Shown here: one piece after another, positions 51,773-60,234 of the stretch
Position numbering within the stretch: position 1 is the stretch's first letter
How the letters are laid out: the number at the start of each line of letters is the position of its first letter
Origin: JAHEFU01 sp020440645
Lineage (GTDB): Bacteria; 4484-113; JAFGCY01
Direction: 5' to 3'
Length of the DNA: 64,000 nt
Assembly (NCBI GenBank): GCA_020440645.1
Contig: JAGRNR010000004.1
Span: forward strand, 1 to 64,000
Notes under the pieces: model-generated
The model's input: the letters and a program-made list of their open reading frames with translations, nothing else
The model's database searches: none
Told to the model about the DNA's origin: nothing
Translations under genes and position numbers: made by a program

Positions 51773-52702
51773 ATGCGCAGGATTGCAACAGCGCTTATCA
51801 CAGCAACTGCCGCCACAATGGCGATGCTTGGCAATGCCGAGGCCCGCGGCTTCGGTGACAACGACACCGCGAAGTACTTCGGCAGTGGTGAGCAGGTCGT
51901 CGCCGGGATGCAGATGGAGATGGAAATGACCAAGGGCACAGCACAGATGCCGGTCGGCACCGGTGAGCACTGGGTCGCCTGGCTGGAGTTCACCACTGCT
52001 GACATTGATGCCACCAGTGCATTCATGTCTACGGTGTTCGGCTGGCAGGTGATGCCTTTCATGGATGGCTACAGCATCTGGATGCCGGACATGGAGAAGG
52101 GTGTGCTGGGTTGCGGCCTGAGCCAGAATCCGGAGATGCCGCAGCAGACGGCCTACTACCTCTATACGCCGGACATCGACGCCAAGCTGGCTGATGTGGA
52201 GGCGATGGGCGGCAGCACCTTCATGGAGAAGATGCCGATCGCACCGGACATGCCGAACATCGCGATGTTCATGGATGCCAGCGGCGTGATCGTCGGCCTG
52301 ATCGACCAGGCCCTACCGGCTGAGGACGTTGCCAACCCGGTTGGGCCCGGTGCCAGCGGCGTGCCCGGCCAGTTCTGCGGCCTCGAGATCTACAGTGGCG
52401 ATGCCTCAGTGACAACGAAGTTCTACGGCAAGCTGTTCGGCTGGGGCATCAAGCCCGGCATGGAGGGCTACCTCGACTTCCACCCCGGCAGCGGAATTTC
52501 CGGCGTGTTCCAGGGCCATACGCCGGATGCAAAGGTGATGGCTTACATCTGGAGCGATGACGTGCAGGCCACGCTGGATGCAGTCACCGCTGCCGGCGGG
52601 ACCACCTTCGGCGATGCGATGGGGATGGAGGACATTGCCACCTTCGGCTACTTCGTGGCCCCCGGTGGCCTGATGCTCGGCATCATGGGGCCAGCCAGCT
52701 AG
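51773..52702 (+). CDS. Exported two-domain VOC protein
   Basis: A 309-residue paralogue of the preceding VOC protein, with an added N-terminal signal peptide (MRRIATALITATAATMAMLGNAEARG) and a Met-rich spacer (GMQMEMEMTKGTAQM). Module 1 opens HWVAWLEFTTADIDATSAFMSTVFGW; module 2 opens GQFCGLEIYSGDASVTTKFYGKLFGW. The two VOC proteins would sit on opposite sides of the inner membrane. GGAG stands before the ATG. The stop codon TAG overlaps the stop of the convergent paiB-like gene in a shared CTAG. Confidence 0.85.
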   Translation: MRRIATALITATAATMAMLGNAEARGFGDNDTAKYFGSGEQVVAGMQMEMEMTKGTAQMPVGTGEHWVAWLEFTTADIDATSAFMSTVFGWQVMPFMDGYSIWMPDMEKGVLGCGLSQNPEMPQQTAYYLYTPDIDAKLADVEAMGGSTFMEKMPIAPDMPNIAMFMDASGVIVGLIDQALPAEDVANPVGPGASGVPGQFCGLEIYSGDASVTTKFYGKLFGWGIKPGMEGYLDFHPGSGISGVFQGHTPDAKVMAYIWSDDVQATLDAVTAAGGTTFGDAMGMEDIATFGYFVAPGGLMLGIMGPAS

Positions 52703-53325
52703 TCCACACCCCGCTCCAGTTCAGAGATCATCCAGTCCGCCAGGTCAGTGTTGCCAAGTGCAGCCTGCCTGGCGGCTACGTTTCTGATGTCCTCTGCATT
52801 CTTATTCTGGTTGAGCTTGAGCTTGCCGTCCAGCCTGTCAACGAGCATCCTGAAGGCCACGATGCCACGCAGCAGGCCATCGCGTTTACGCTCATCCAGC
52901 ATTGCCATCCGCCAGCCGCTGTCGCCCGGTTCCATGGCTTCAACAAGTCGCTCGATTGCCAGCGCGCTGTCTGCCCCATCCGCATACTTCACCGGCTTGC
53001 CGGCGGCATGCACTGCGATGTAGTTCCAGGTCGGCACCTGGCCCTCACTGGCATAGTCGGAAGGTGAGACATAGCCATGCGGGCCACTGAAAACGACCAG
53101 TGCTTCCCGCTCACCATCAAACGAATCATGCAATGGGTTAGCACGGGCCAGGTGTGCCACGAATTCGATGGATCCGTCGGGCAGTTCATCGACGAGGAAG
53201 GGTAGGTGTACGCCCTGCATCCGGCCGTCACGGTCGCTCATGCTGAGCACGCCGAAGGGATATTCGCGGATCAGCGCGATGATGCGCTGCCTGTCGGAGA
53301 GCCTGTAGTAGTCGGGCGACCACAT
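52699..53325 (-). CDS. PaiB-like FMN-binding protein
   Basis: A 208-residue member of the PaiB family, a split-barrel flavin-binding fold described as a negative regulator of sporulation and degradative enzymes in Bacillus, with unknown chemistry. Recognisable parts are the opening MWSPDYYRLSDRQRIIALI, GVHLPFLVDE, the loop SGPHGYVSPSDY followed by VPTWNYIAVHAAG, and the C-terminal KLNQNKNAEDI. It starts nine bases after hpt and is probably co-transcribed with it. Confidence 0.88.
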   Translation of the reverse strand: MWSPDYYRLSDRQRIIALIREYPFGVLSMSDRDGRMQGVHLPFLVDELPDGSIEFVAHLARANPLHDSFDGEREALVVFSGPHGYVSPSDYASEGQVPTWNYIAVHAAGKPVKYADGADSALAIERLVEAMEPGDSGWRMAMLDERKRDGLLRGIVAFRMLVDRLDGKLKLNQNKNAEDIRNVAARQAALGNTDLADWMISELERGVD

Positions 53326-53334
53326 CGCCCGGTC

Positions 53335-53859
53335 CTAGTTGATCGCCCAGATGTCGGGCAGCTGGCGCCACTTCTGCTCGAAGTCCAGACCGTAGCCCAC
53401 AACGAACTTGTCCGGGATCTCGAAGCCGGTGTAGTCGATCTTCATCTCAACCTTGCGGCTGTGCGGCCGGTTCAGGAAGGCGCAGACATGCACACTTGCC
53501 GGCTTGCGATGCTGCAGCTGCTCGAGGATGTAGTTCAGGGTCAGGCCACTGTCGATGATGTCCTCGACCACGATCACATGCTCGCTTTCGATGCTCTCGT
53601 CCAGGTCCTTGATCAGGCGCACGACGCCGGTGCTGGAGGTGCCGGAATAGCTCGATACCGCGAGGAAGTCGTAGCTCAGCGGGACCTCGATGCGACGCAC
53701 CAGGTCTGACAGGAAGATGTTGGCCCCGCGCAGCACGCCGACCAGATGCACCTTGCGACCGGCGAAGTCCTCGGTGATCTGCGCGGCGATCTCGTCCACG
53801 CGCTTGTCGATTTCAGCAGCCGTGTAAAGCCGCGTGAAGTAGCTGGGGATTTCGAGCAT
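53335..53859 (-). CDS. hpt: Hypoxanthine phosphoribosyltransferase
   Basis: Salvages hypoxanthine and guanine to IMP and GMP with phosphoribosyl pyrophosphate. The 174-residue protein is of normal length. Motifs are GVLRGANIFLSDLVRRI, the flexible-loop SSYSGTSSTG, the PRPP-binding VIVVEDIIDSGLTLNYI near 98 and VVGYGLDFEQKWR near the C-terminus. It is first in a two-gene unit with the paiB-like gene. A weak TATCCT box lies eight bases before the ATG. It diverges from the pseudopilin cluster across a 214-base structured space. Confidence 0.94.
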   Translation of the reverse strand: MLEIPSYFTRLYTAAEIDKRVDEIAAQITEDFAGRKVHLVGVLRGANIFLSDLVRRIEVPLSYDFLAVSSYSGTSSTGVVRLIKDLDESIESEHVIVVEDIIDSGLTLNYILEQLQHRKPASVHVCAFLNRPHSRKVEMKIDYTGFEIPDKFVVGYGLDFEQKWRQLPDIWAIN

Positions 53860-53905
53860 AGCGCACTAGGATAACACAGCAATACTAGTAATGTATCGCG
53901 CCTGC

Positions 53906-54011
53906 GGAACCGGGTTCCCCGCCCGAAAGTCAGACTGTGACGTAACCCCGCGCGGATCTCGACGTCTTAGTCTGTGCGGGCGGCCACCGGAGGGCCATTC
54001 CGCGCGGTGGC
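53906..54011. other. Strongly structured divergent intergenic element
   Basis: Three nested helices can form in register: CCGCCCG/CGGGCGG (53919-53925 with 53977-53983), CAGACT/AGTCTG (53931-53936 with 53969-53974) and GACGT/ACGTC (53939-53943 with 53962-53966). A second hairpin, GCCACCG/CGGTGGC (53983-53989 with 54005-54011), follows at once, and a palindrome GGAACC-G-GGTTCC (53906-53918) precedes. It may be a small RNA, an hpt leader or an operator region. It matches no riboswitch I can recall with confidence. Confidence 0.5.
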
Positions 54012-54017
54012 GTGGAA

Positions 54018-54046
54018 TTGACTACCGAATGGGTACAATGTAACAT
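54018..54046 (+). promoter_or_regulatory. Candidate promoter of the pseudopilin cluster
   Basis: TTGACT, a 17-base spacer and TAACAT. A TACAAT box (54034-54039) is an alternative -10. Either start site would lie downstream of the structured element at 53906-54011. Confidence 0.5.
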
Positions 54047-54073
54047 TGCCCGTTGAATGCAAGGACGGACCAT

Positions 54074-55504
54074 ATGAATAACTGGGGTCGAAAATCAGAT
54101 GGAACACGGGGTTTCTCGCTCATCGAGCTCCTCGTTGTGCTGCTCATTTTCGCGATCCTGATCGCGATAACTGTTCCGAGCTTCATCTCCTCACGGCCGG
54201 AGCGCAACCTCGCAAGTGCGGTGGACATCTTCGCCACCGACTTCGGCTATGCGCGTGCCAAGGCCGAGCAGACCGGCAGCCGGGTGTTCATGGCATTCGA
54301 CATGTCGCCGGATGCGCGCCAGTGTGAGGGCTGGTGGGACACCACCAGTGACACCGCGAGCAATGCCGCCCCGAGCGGGACCCCCAGCGGCAGCTACATC
54401 AACCCGAACAACCCGGGCATCAGCCGTTCGGCGAACACCTACTTCATCGTGGAGGAACGTCCGCGCTGGATCGAGGTGGATTCCAACGGCTTCAAGCCCT
54501 ATGACAGCGGCTTCAACCCGAGCCTCGTGACCGGCCAGGCGCCGTTCACCTACCTCGACTGGCTGAACCAGTACGACGCGTGGAACGCCGGCATCGCCGA
54601 CTACCCCGTCGAGCCGCTCTATCCCTACGACGCTGCAGAGACCTTCAGCGCGGCGGGCCCGGAGGATGGCGCCTTCATGGACATCTCAACCCCGCTGATC
54701 TTCTATCCGCAGAACCTCGGCCTCGGTGGCAGTGACACCCAGGACTATGTGGACCGCTGGATCGACGGCCCGACCGCCCCGACCTGGGACACCGGCGACC
54801 GCAACGACCAGGCGATGAAGGTGTTCTGCGCAGCGGACGAGCAGGAGATCCTCAGCTTCGACCGCACAATCGACTTCGACGTGAACGGCCTGCGCATCTA
54901 CACCCATGGTGTGGACAGCCAGCGTATGAAGGACCAGGTCCTTGACTACATCATCCTGAAGAAGGTTGAGCTGCCCGAGGAAGTCTTCTTCCTGAACCCC
55001 TGGAAGAACACCTACCCGGCCGGCTGGGAGGATGTGAACAACGACGGCACGATCGACGAGTTCAAGTACAAGGACATGCAGTTCCTGCAGTACCTGATCA
55101 CCTTCTCCCCCGACGGTGAGGTGTACAAGTCCGAGTGGACCTTCGACCCCGAGCCCTTCCCGGACGGCAACTACTACGGCCAGTCCCATGGCCGGATCCA
55201 GGACCGCCTGGAGGCCAGTGGCGTGCATGCGGTCTACATGGTGATCGCGGAGACCGTCGACTTCGGTTCAACCTCTCCGATCGCGAAGACCATGGTGCAG
55301 GACAACAAGAAGGCCAACAGCCAGAGTGCCGGCAGGGTGTTCACGTACTGGAACAACAGCGGCAAGTACTTCGTGGATGACTACACCCCGAACGATAAGG
55401 CGCATTTCATCGACCGTGATGACCCGCGCCTGGACCTCGGTAACGTCTCCCCCCAGGTGGCACGCGAGTTCGTGTACCGCCAGGACTTCCTCTCGAAGAT
55501 CTGA
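54074..55504 (+). CDS. GspH/FimT-like minor pseudopilin, oversized
   Basis: A 476-residue protein with a type IV prepilin signal: leader of about 14 residues, cleavage at G|FSLIE, Glu at mature position 5 and a hydrophobic helix (LLVVLLIFAILIAITVP). The following NLASAVDIFATDFGYARAKAEQTGSRVFMAFD is typical of GspH/FimT. Family members usually have 150-200 residues, so about 280 extra residues form a large extracellular domain, rich in aromatic and Asn/Asp residues. It is the first gene of the cluster. The ATG at 54074 has GGACGG upstream; it is the best start. Confidence 0.85.
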   Translation: MNNWGRKSDGTRGFSLIELLVVLLIFAILIAITVPSFISSRPERNLASAVDIFATDFGYARAKAEQTGSRVFMAFDMSPDARQCEGWWDTTSDTASNAAPSGTPSGSYINPNNPGISRSANTYFIVEERPRWIEVDSNGFKPYDSGFNPSLVTGQAPFTYLDWLNQYDAWNAGIADYPVEPLYPYDAAETFSAAGPEDGAFMDISTPLIFYPQNLGLGGSDTQDYVDRWIDGPTAPTWDTGDRNDQAMKVFCAADEQEILSFDRTIDFDVNGLRIYTHGVDSQRMKDQVLDYIILKKVELPEEVFFLNPWKNTYPAGWEDVNNDGTIDEFKYKDMQFLQYLITFSPDGEVYKSEWTFDPEPFPDGNYYGQSHGRIQDRLEASGVHAVYMVIAETVDFGSTSPIAKTMVQDNKKANSQSAGRVFTYWNNSGKYFVDDYTPNDKAHFIDRDDPRLDLGNVSPQVAREFVYRQDFLSKI

Positions 55505-55573
55505 TTACTGTAATTCAAAGTTCCCTGATGGGTAACATAAGGTATGCGACAGGTGGATGAATTGAGGCACAAC

Positions 55574-56659
55574 ATGCGTATCAGGATGGCAGGCAGGCGG
55601 GGTTTCTCCCTGCTGGAGCTGATGATCGCGCTTACGATCCTTGCGATCGCACTGGTTCCCGTGGCCTACTTCTACAGCAAGTCACTGCAGATGGTGGAAC
55701 AGTCCACCGTCCGTACCCGTGCCCTGATGCTGGCCCAGGAGCGCCTGGCGGAACTGCGCCAGATGCCCTATGACCAGATCTACTCGAACGTCACCCCGAG
55801 CCCCGTGCAGGTGCGTGTCTACCAGGCGGAGAGCGCCATCGACACCGCGACTGCAGACTGGTTCGGTTACGATTACGAGAGTGCCGGTGACTGGCAGGCG
55901 ATGTGGCACTACCCGCTGCCGCTGGACTACAACCCGTATGACCCGGCGACCCAGGGTTACAACAACGCCGTCGGCGTGAACCGCAATACGCCGTCCAACC
56001 CGATCGGCGGCATGTTCACAGGGCATGTGAACTTCAACACGCCCAACAGCTTTGATTACGAGTACGAGCCGATCGGTTTCTACCGCTTCCGCATCAACCG
56101 CCAGAACGCCCTGCTTGAGCAGGCCGGCCCAGGTGTGGACCCGGTCAATGTCCCGGACATCGCCGACGTGCGCATGATCGACCGGCGCAGCCTGCCCCAG
56201 GTGGAGCAGCGCCTGGACAACCTCAACAACATGGACAATTTCCGCACGGGCTACGACCAGCTCGTGGAGCAGTTCGGTGAGTTCGGCCGTCGCACCATCG
56301 TGCTTGACGTGGTGACCAATGTCGGCGGTGAGAACAACCCGCTGGACACTGACGGAGACAACTTCGACCCGAATGACGACCGCGACGGCGGTGCCACGGC
56401 ACTTGACCCGTACCCGATCACCAAGGGACCGGACAACAAGTTCCAGGTGCTGACCCGCGGCGGCGGCCCCGGCAAGCTGATCATCGTGCAGGTGTTCTGG
56501 CTGCCGCGCAACGCCCCGGAGGGCTACATCCCGTTCAGCGACCTGAATGTGATCGACCTGCGCACCTTCGTCTCCCCGACGAATGAGTGGACCACGCTGG
56601 GCGAAGGCACGGGTCCGCTGACCAACAACAAGAGCCTGATCATCACCCCGACCAACTGA
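55574..56659 (+). CDS. GspI/PilV-like minor pseudopilin, oversized
   Basis: A 361-residue prepilin-like protein: leader MRIRMAGRRG, cleavage before FSLLE, Glu5 and the helix LMIALTILAIALVPVAYFY. The segment TRALMLAQERLAELRQMPYDQI is typical of GspI/PilV. About three times longer than usual GspI. The start at 55574 has GAGG six bases upstream; ATG at 55544 lacks a good site. In type II systems this subunit nucleates the pseudopilus tip with J and K. Confidence 0.83.
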   Translation: MRIRMAGRRGFSLLELMIALTILAIALVPVAYFYSKSLQMVEQSTVRTRALMLAQERLAELRQMPYDQIYSNVTPSPVQVRVYQAESAIDTATADWFGYDYESAGDWQAMWHYPLPLDYNPYDPATQGYNNAVGVNRNTPSNPIGGMFTGHVNFNTPNSFDYEYEPIGFYRFRINRQNALLEQAGPGVDPVNVPDIADVRMIDRRSLPQVEQRLDNLNNMDNFRTGYDQLVEQFGEFGRRTIVLDVVTNVGGENNPLDTDGDNFDPNDDRDGGATALDPYPITKGPDNKFQVLTRGGGPGKLIIVQVFWLPRNAPEGYIPFSDLNVIDLRTFVSPTNEWTTLGEGTGPLTNNKSLIITPTN

Positions 56660-56799
56660 TCGGACCGGAACATAGTCCGCTGGCCATGGTCAGACAGGCC
56701 GGCCGGAATCGCAGGGCAGGGAGAATACGGGTGGAAAAACCGAATTCTTGTCGGAATTCCCAGCTTGATGGCTTGCGCGGATTGCGTGCGGCCTTGTTT

Positions 56800-56838
56800 G
56801 GAAGCGGCCTCAGGCCGGTGCAGGAGCTTCCGGGGCTT
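56800..56838 (+). terminator. Possible terminator between the I-like and first G-like genes
   Basis: GGAAGC (56800-56805) pairs with GCTTCC (56826-56831) around an inner GGCCT/AGGCC stem, followed by GGGGCTTTT. The gap 56660-56915 otherwise holds no gene. Confidence 0.4.
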
Positions 56839-56862
56839 TTAGGTATTGGAAGTAACCTGTTC

Positions 56863-56868
56863 TATAAT
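56863..56868 (+). promoter_or_regulatory. Candidate -10 box before the first G-like pseudopilin gene
   Basis: A perfect TATAAT, 47 bases before the GTG start. With the terminator-like hairpin just upstream it suggests a separate promoter for the major pseudopilins. Confidence 0.45.
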
Positions 56869-56915
56869 AAAACGTCTACATACTCGACGCTACACCTAGC
56901 ACTGAGGCGTATCTC

Positions 56916-57938
56916 GTGGTGAAAACTATGCACAGAGACACAAAGGCTTTTACCCTGGTTGAGTTGCTGGTGGTAATGGGCATCATCCTGATTCTGGTGT
57001 CCATCGCCCTGCCGGCGACCAATTCCGCTCGGTCAAAGGCCAAGGACATGGAAGTCAAGAAGGGCTGCAATGACATCCAGGCGGCACTGGAGAAGTACGG
57101 GGTGGCCAAGGGTGGCTATCCCGGCGTCCAGTGGATCCAGGACTCAAACGGCGATTACTTCGCCGGCCCGGGACTGATCGGCGGCCTGCCGACCTACAAC
57201 GGCGCTGAGCCCCAGAAGGACTTCTACGTCCCGAAGGATGACAGCGATGCGCGTGGTCCCGGCAACCAGGCTCCCTACTTCCCGGACGAGACCCCCAACC
57301 CGTCCGTGCTGGATGCCCTGATCGTCAGCGGAGAGCTGACGGATTACCCGGCAAACCCCTTCGTGAGGACCAACGGTGGCCTGAAGGCGCAGATGTCCAA
57401 CCTGTTCCTGTTCAGCCCGCAGGGCGTGAACGGTGACACCCAGCCGGACGTGAGCGACCCGAACACCATCAACTGGAACCGCTACCTCGGCAGCAGCCAG
57501 TCGATGCGTGCCAACTACGCCGACTACGGCCGTGGCCACTTCACCTACATCCCGCTCAACCCGCAGAATCTCAGTGGCACGGACTTCGCCGGTAACTGGG
57601 GCGCACTGAGTGGCCAGGACCGCAGCGAGTACTACGCCAAGTGCAAGGGCTACATCCTGATCGGCTGGGGCGGAAGCCGCGCCGATGACAGCCAGGCCAA
57701 GGGCCTGAGCGAGAAGTACTGGAGCAACAGCGCCAGTGCTTTCGACTTTGACAACAGCCTCGTGGCGGACCCGCTGGAGCAGGTGCTCTCGAATGTCACC
57801 CCGGCGGGCATCCTGCGCGGTGACGTAACGGACAGCGACGGCGGCATCGGCACCTTCGGCCAGACCCTGCCGGGCGGCGGTCCCGACATTGACAACGCCT
57901 TCTACGGCGCTACCTTCATCAAAATTACCGGGAGCTGA
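56916..57938 (+). CDS. GspG-like major pseudopilin paralogue 1, oversized
   Basis: A 340-residue prepilin-like protein: cleavage at A|FTLVE, Glu5, helix LLVVMGIILILVSIALP, then ARSKAKDMEVKKGCNDIQAALEKYGVAKGGYP, the GspG helix pattern. GspG normally has about 140 residues. GTG at 56916 has GAGG eight bases upstream; ATG at 56928 is a possible alternative. Note Ala instead of Gly before the cleavage site, which is tolerated in some prepilins. It shares a YPANPF motif with the next two paralogues. Confidence 0.83.
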   Translation: MVKTMHRDTKAFTLVELLVVMGIILILVSIALPATNSARSKAKDMEVKKGCNDIQAALEKYGVAKGGYPGVQWIQDSNGDYFAGPGLIGGLPTYNGAEPQKDFYVPKDDSDARGPGNQAPYFPDETPNPSVLDALIVSGELTDYPANPFVRTNGGLKAQMSNLFLFSPQGVNGDTQPDVSDPNTINWNRYLGSSQSMRANYADYGRGHFTYIPLNPQNLSGTDFAGNWGALSGQDRSEYYAKCKGYILIGWGGSRADDSQAKGLSEKYWSNSASAFDFDNSLVADPLEQVLSNVTPAGILRGDVTDSDGGIGTFGQTLPGGGPDIDNAFYGATFIKITGS

Positions 57939-57941
57939 TTG

Positions 57942-58973
57942 ATGCAGAGCAGATACATCAAGCCTGACTGGGGCACACAGCTGCGGGGCTTCACCCTGAT
58001 CGAGCTGCTGGTCGTGATCGTGGTGATCTCCATCCTCGTGGCGATCGCCCTGCCGAACCTGCAGAAGGTCAAGCGCAAGCAGATGGAAGCCCAGACCGCG
58101 ACCCAGGTCAATGAGATCCAGAAGGCGCTCGAGGCATTCGGTACCGACCATAACGGCCAGTACCCCTTCCGCGTGACCTGGTATGACAACGCCACGGTCA
58201 GCGACCCGAACTTCGACCCATACGTCGCCCGTGACACGGGCAGCGGCCTGACCAGCGACCCGGGCGACCGCTTCTCGCTGGGCATCTGGGGTGGCGCGGA
58301 GCGCGTCACCCGCGAGGGCTACAACATCAACACGGTGCAGGACATCGAGCGTCCTGACCTGCTGCCCCAGCCCTACGCCGCAAACTGGAACTACAACAAC
58401 TTCTACAACCGCTTCAACCAGTACAGCGACCCGCTGGTGGCGATGGGCTACATCGGCGAGTATCCGCCGAACCCCTTCATGAAGCGCCAGATGGGCAACG
58501 TGCTCTGGGAGTACGGCGATGCCAACTGGAAGAACGGTGGCCCGGCGCGCCTGGATCCCTCGATCCCCGGCGAGAACGTGGTGCCGACCCCCGGCGACTT
58601 CACCTACACGCACTTCTACGGTGTTGACAACGCCAACGACTACACCTACCCGAAGGGCGTGGTGGCCGGCAAGGCCGGTTACAACGTGACCTACCCGAGC
58701 GGCGCGGTGCAGGACGGCAAGTACTACATCGACGTCGTTGACAGCTACCAGATCTGGGGCTACGGCGACATGCGCCTCAACGGCAGCTGGTACGTGAACT
58801 ACCCAAACAACTCACTCGGCCTTGCGGTGCGCGGCAATGAAGCCGCCGGCAAGGACTGGAATGGCAACGGTACGAAGGACATGTTCGAGCGTGGTCTGGT
58901 GACCTACGCCAAGCGCAGCGGTCAGGGGTCGACTACGGCAACTGACAACAGCGGCAACAAGGTTGAATTCTAA
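57942..58973 (+). CDS. GspG-like major pseudopilin paralogue 2, oversized
   Basis: A 343-residue prepilin-like protein with cleavage at G|FTLIE and the helix LLVVIVVISILVAIALP, followed by KVKRKQMEAQTATQVNEIQKALEAFGTDHNGQYPF. The C-terminal domain is rich in Tyr, Trp and Asn and contains YPPNPF. It starts three bases after the previous stop with GGGAG seven bases before the ATG, so the two are co-translated. Confidence 0.84.
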   Translation: MQSRYIKPDWGTQLRGFTLIELLVVIVVISILVAIALPNLQKVKRKQMEAQTATQVNEIQKALEAFGTDHNGQYPFRVTWYDNATVSDPNFDPYVARDTGSGLTSDPGDRFSLGIWGGAERVTREGYNINTVQDIERPDLLPQPYAANWNYNNFYNRFNQYSDPLVAMGYIGEYPPNPFMKRQMGNVLWEYGDANWKNGGPARLDPSIPGENVVPTPGDFTYTHFYGVDNANDYTYPKGVVAGKAGYNVTYPSGAVQDGKYYIDVVDSYQIWGYGDMRLNGSWYVNYPNNSLGLAVRGNEAAGKDWNGNGTKDMFERGLVTYAKRSGQGSTTATDNSGNKVEF

Positions 58974-59008
58974 TCGCAATGGCAATGGCATTGACAGGAG
59001 CAGAAACG

Positions 59009-60073
59009 ATGCGCAGTCGCAGGGGTTTTACACTGGTGGAGATGCTGGTCGTGATCGGCATCATCGGACTGCTGGTGGTGACACTCGTCCCACTGGTCAA
59101 GGGTGCACAGGTCAAGGCCAAGGAAGCGGCCATCAAGGCCCAGATGTCCGGCATCGAGACAGGGCTTGCCAACTATGCCCAGAACCACAATGGCAACTAC
59201 CCCGGCGTGGCACTGGATGCGATGGCGACCTACCAGGACCATGCGCTCGGTGATCCGCAGTTCTATGCGGGTGGCGGCGCCGGTTCACTGGCCCCTCAGG
59301 CCAACCAGATGGTCAACGGCATCCTCGGTGGCGTTGGCCACTACAACGGCTCCAGCACAAACGTGTTCGAGCAGATCAAGAACGTCAAGGACACCCCGTT
59401 CAGCGGCAATGAGGACACCGCCCGCCTGTTCGACTCCCTGATCCTGACGGACAGCATGCCGGAGTACCCGGCCAACCCATTCGTCACGAACGTGAACACC
59501 GCCAGGCGTGACCAGATGCGCAACGTGTTCCGCTTCAACATCAACATCGGCGGCGGTTTCGACCCGGCTGATGTGTTCGAGCCGGGCAACCCCTCTCCCG
59601 GCGGTTATGACGTCTCCTTCTACTGCTCGATCAAGGGTGATGGCAGCCAGCCGAACGTAACCACTGCCACGGACCCGTTTGACAGTGCCCGTACGCTGGT
59701 CTCCCAGGACCCGACCGGCCTGCCGCTGGCGAGCTTCACCCCGGACGACTACGTCTTCGGCCCGAATGATGGCCGTTACTTCGCCCCCGGTGATTTCGCT
59801 TACGTGCCCGTACTGAGCGCGAGCGCAAATCCCTTCGGTGACAGCGCGGCCACTCTCGAGAACGAGACCTGGAAGTGGGGCACCAATGTGAGCGGGTACC
59901 TGCTTTTCGCCTACGGTGATGCAAAGCACGAGACCAAGGAATACGAGGACGAGCAGCGCGAGTTCTTCGACACCGGCCTGCCCGGTTACGGCAGCCCCGG
60001 CGTGGATACCCTTTATGAGTGGTACGTGCTGCAGCTGTTCGAAGGCGCAATCTTCTACAGCAAGAAGGTCTGA
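59009..60073 (+). CDS. GspG-like major pseudopilin paralogue 3, oversized
   Basis: A 354-residue prepilin-like protein: leader MRSRRG, cleavage before FTLVE, helix MLVVIGIIGLLVVTLVP, then AQVKAKEAAIKAQMSGIETGLANYAQNHNGNYP. The YPANPF motif recurs near residue 154. ATG at 59009 has GGAG nine bases upstream and gives a normal short leader, so it is preferred over ATG at 58979. A 7-bp hairpin (GCGCCGG-5 nt-CCGGCGC, 60080-60098) follows the stop codon. Confidence 0.84.
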   Translation: MRSRRGFTLVEMLVVIGIIGLLVVTLVPLVKGAQVKAKEAAIKAQMSGIETGLANYAQNHNGNYPGVALDAMATYQDHALGDPQFYAGGGAGSLAPQANQMVNGILGGVGHYNGSSTNVFEQIKNVKDTPFSGNEDTARLFDSLILTDSMPEYPANPFVTNVNTARRDQMRNVFRFNINIGGGFDPADVFEPGNPSPGGYDVSFYCSIKGDGSQPNVTTATDPFDSARTLVSQDPTGLPLASFTPDDYVFGPNDGRYFAPGDFAYVPVLSASANPFGDSAATLENETWKWGTNVSGYLLFAYGDAKHETKEYEDEQREFFDTGLPGYGSPGVDTLYEWYVLQLFEGAIFYSKKV

Positions 60074-60079
60074 TGCCGC

Positions 60080-60197
60080 GCGCCGGCTTATCCGGCGCTG
60101 GCCAAGGGCAATTTCCGGCGGGGGCTTTTGAGTGCCGCCGCAGCTGGGAATAACAGGTATAGGCACCCCGTCTGCTTACAGATTGGCGGGGGCACTC
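60080..60197 (+). other. Structured gap before the J-like gene
   Basis: The 161-base gap (60074-60234) holds no gene. It contains a perfect hairpin GCGCCGG-5 nt-CCGGCGC (60080-60098) and a longer foldable segment with outer stem GAGTGCC/GGCACTC (60130-60136 with 60191-60197) enclosing an imperfect CCCCG-TCTG/CAGA-CGGGG hairpin. It may be an attenuator or processing element between major and minor pseudopilin genes. Confidence 0.4.
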
Positions 60198-60234
60198 TCA
60201 GGCCGGCTGGCGACAGGCCGGCCCAGGTGAGCGG

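Noticed and set aside
53860..54011. c-di-AMP (ydaO-type) or c-di-GMP (GEMM) riboswitch in the structured gap
   Set aside because: A GGGGAACC-like string on the reverse strand looked suggestive, but other conserved parts of those riboswitches are missing.
57144..58613. Antisense frame of 489 codons opposite the G-like pseudopilin genes, and similar ones at 59285-60166 and 60088-61536
   Set aside because: Opposite to well-supported prepilin genes; Val/His/Ala-rich translation typical of reverse-strand shadows in high-G+C DNA.
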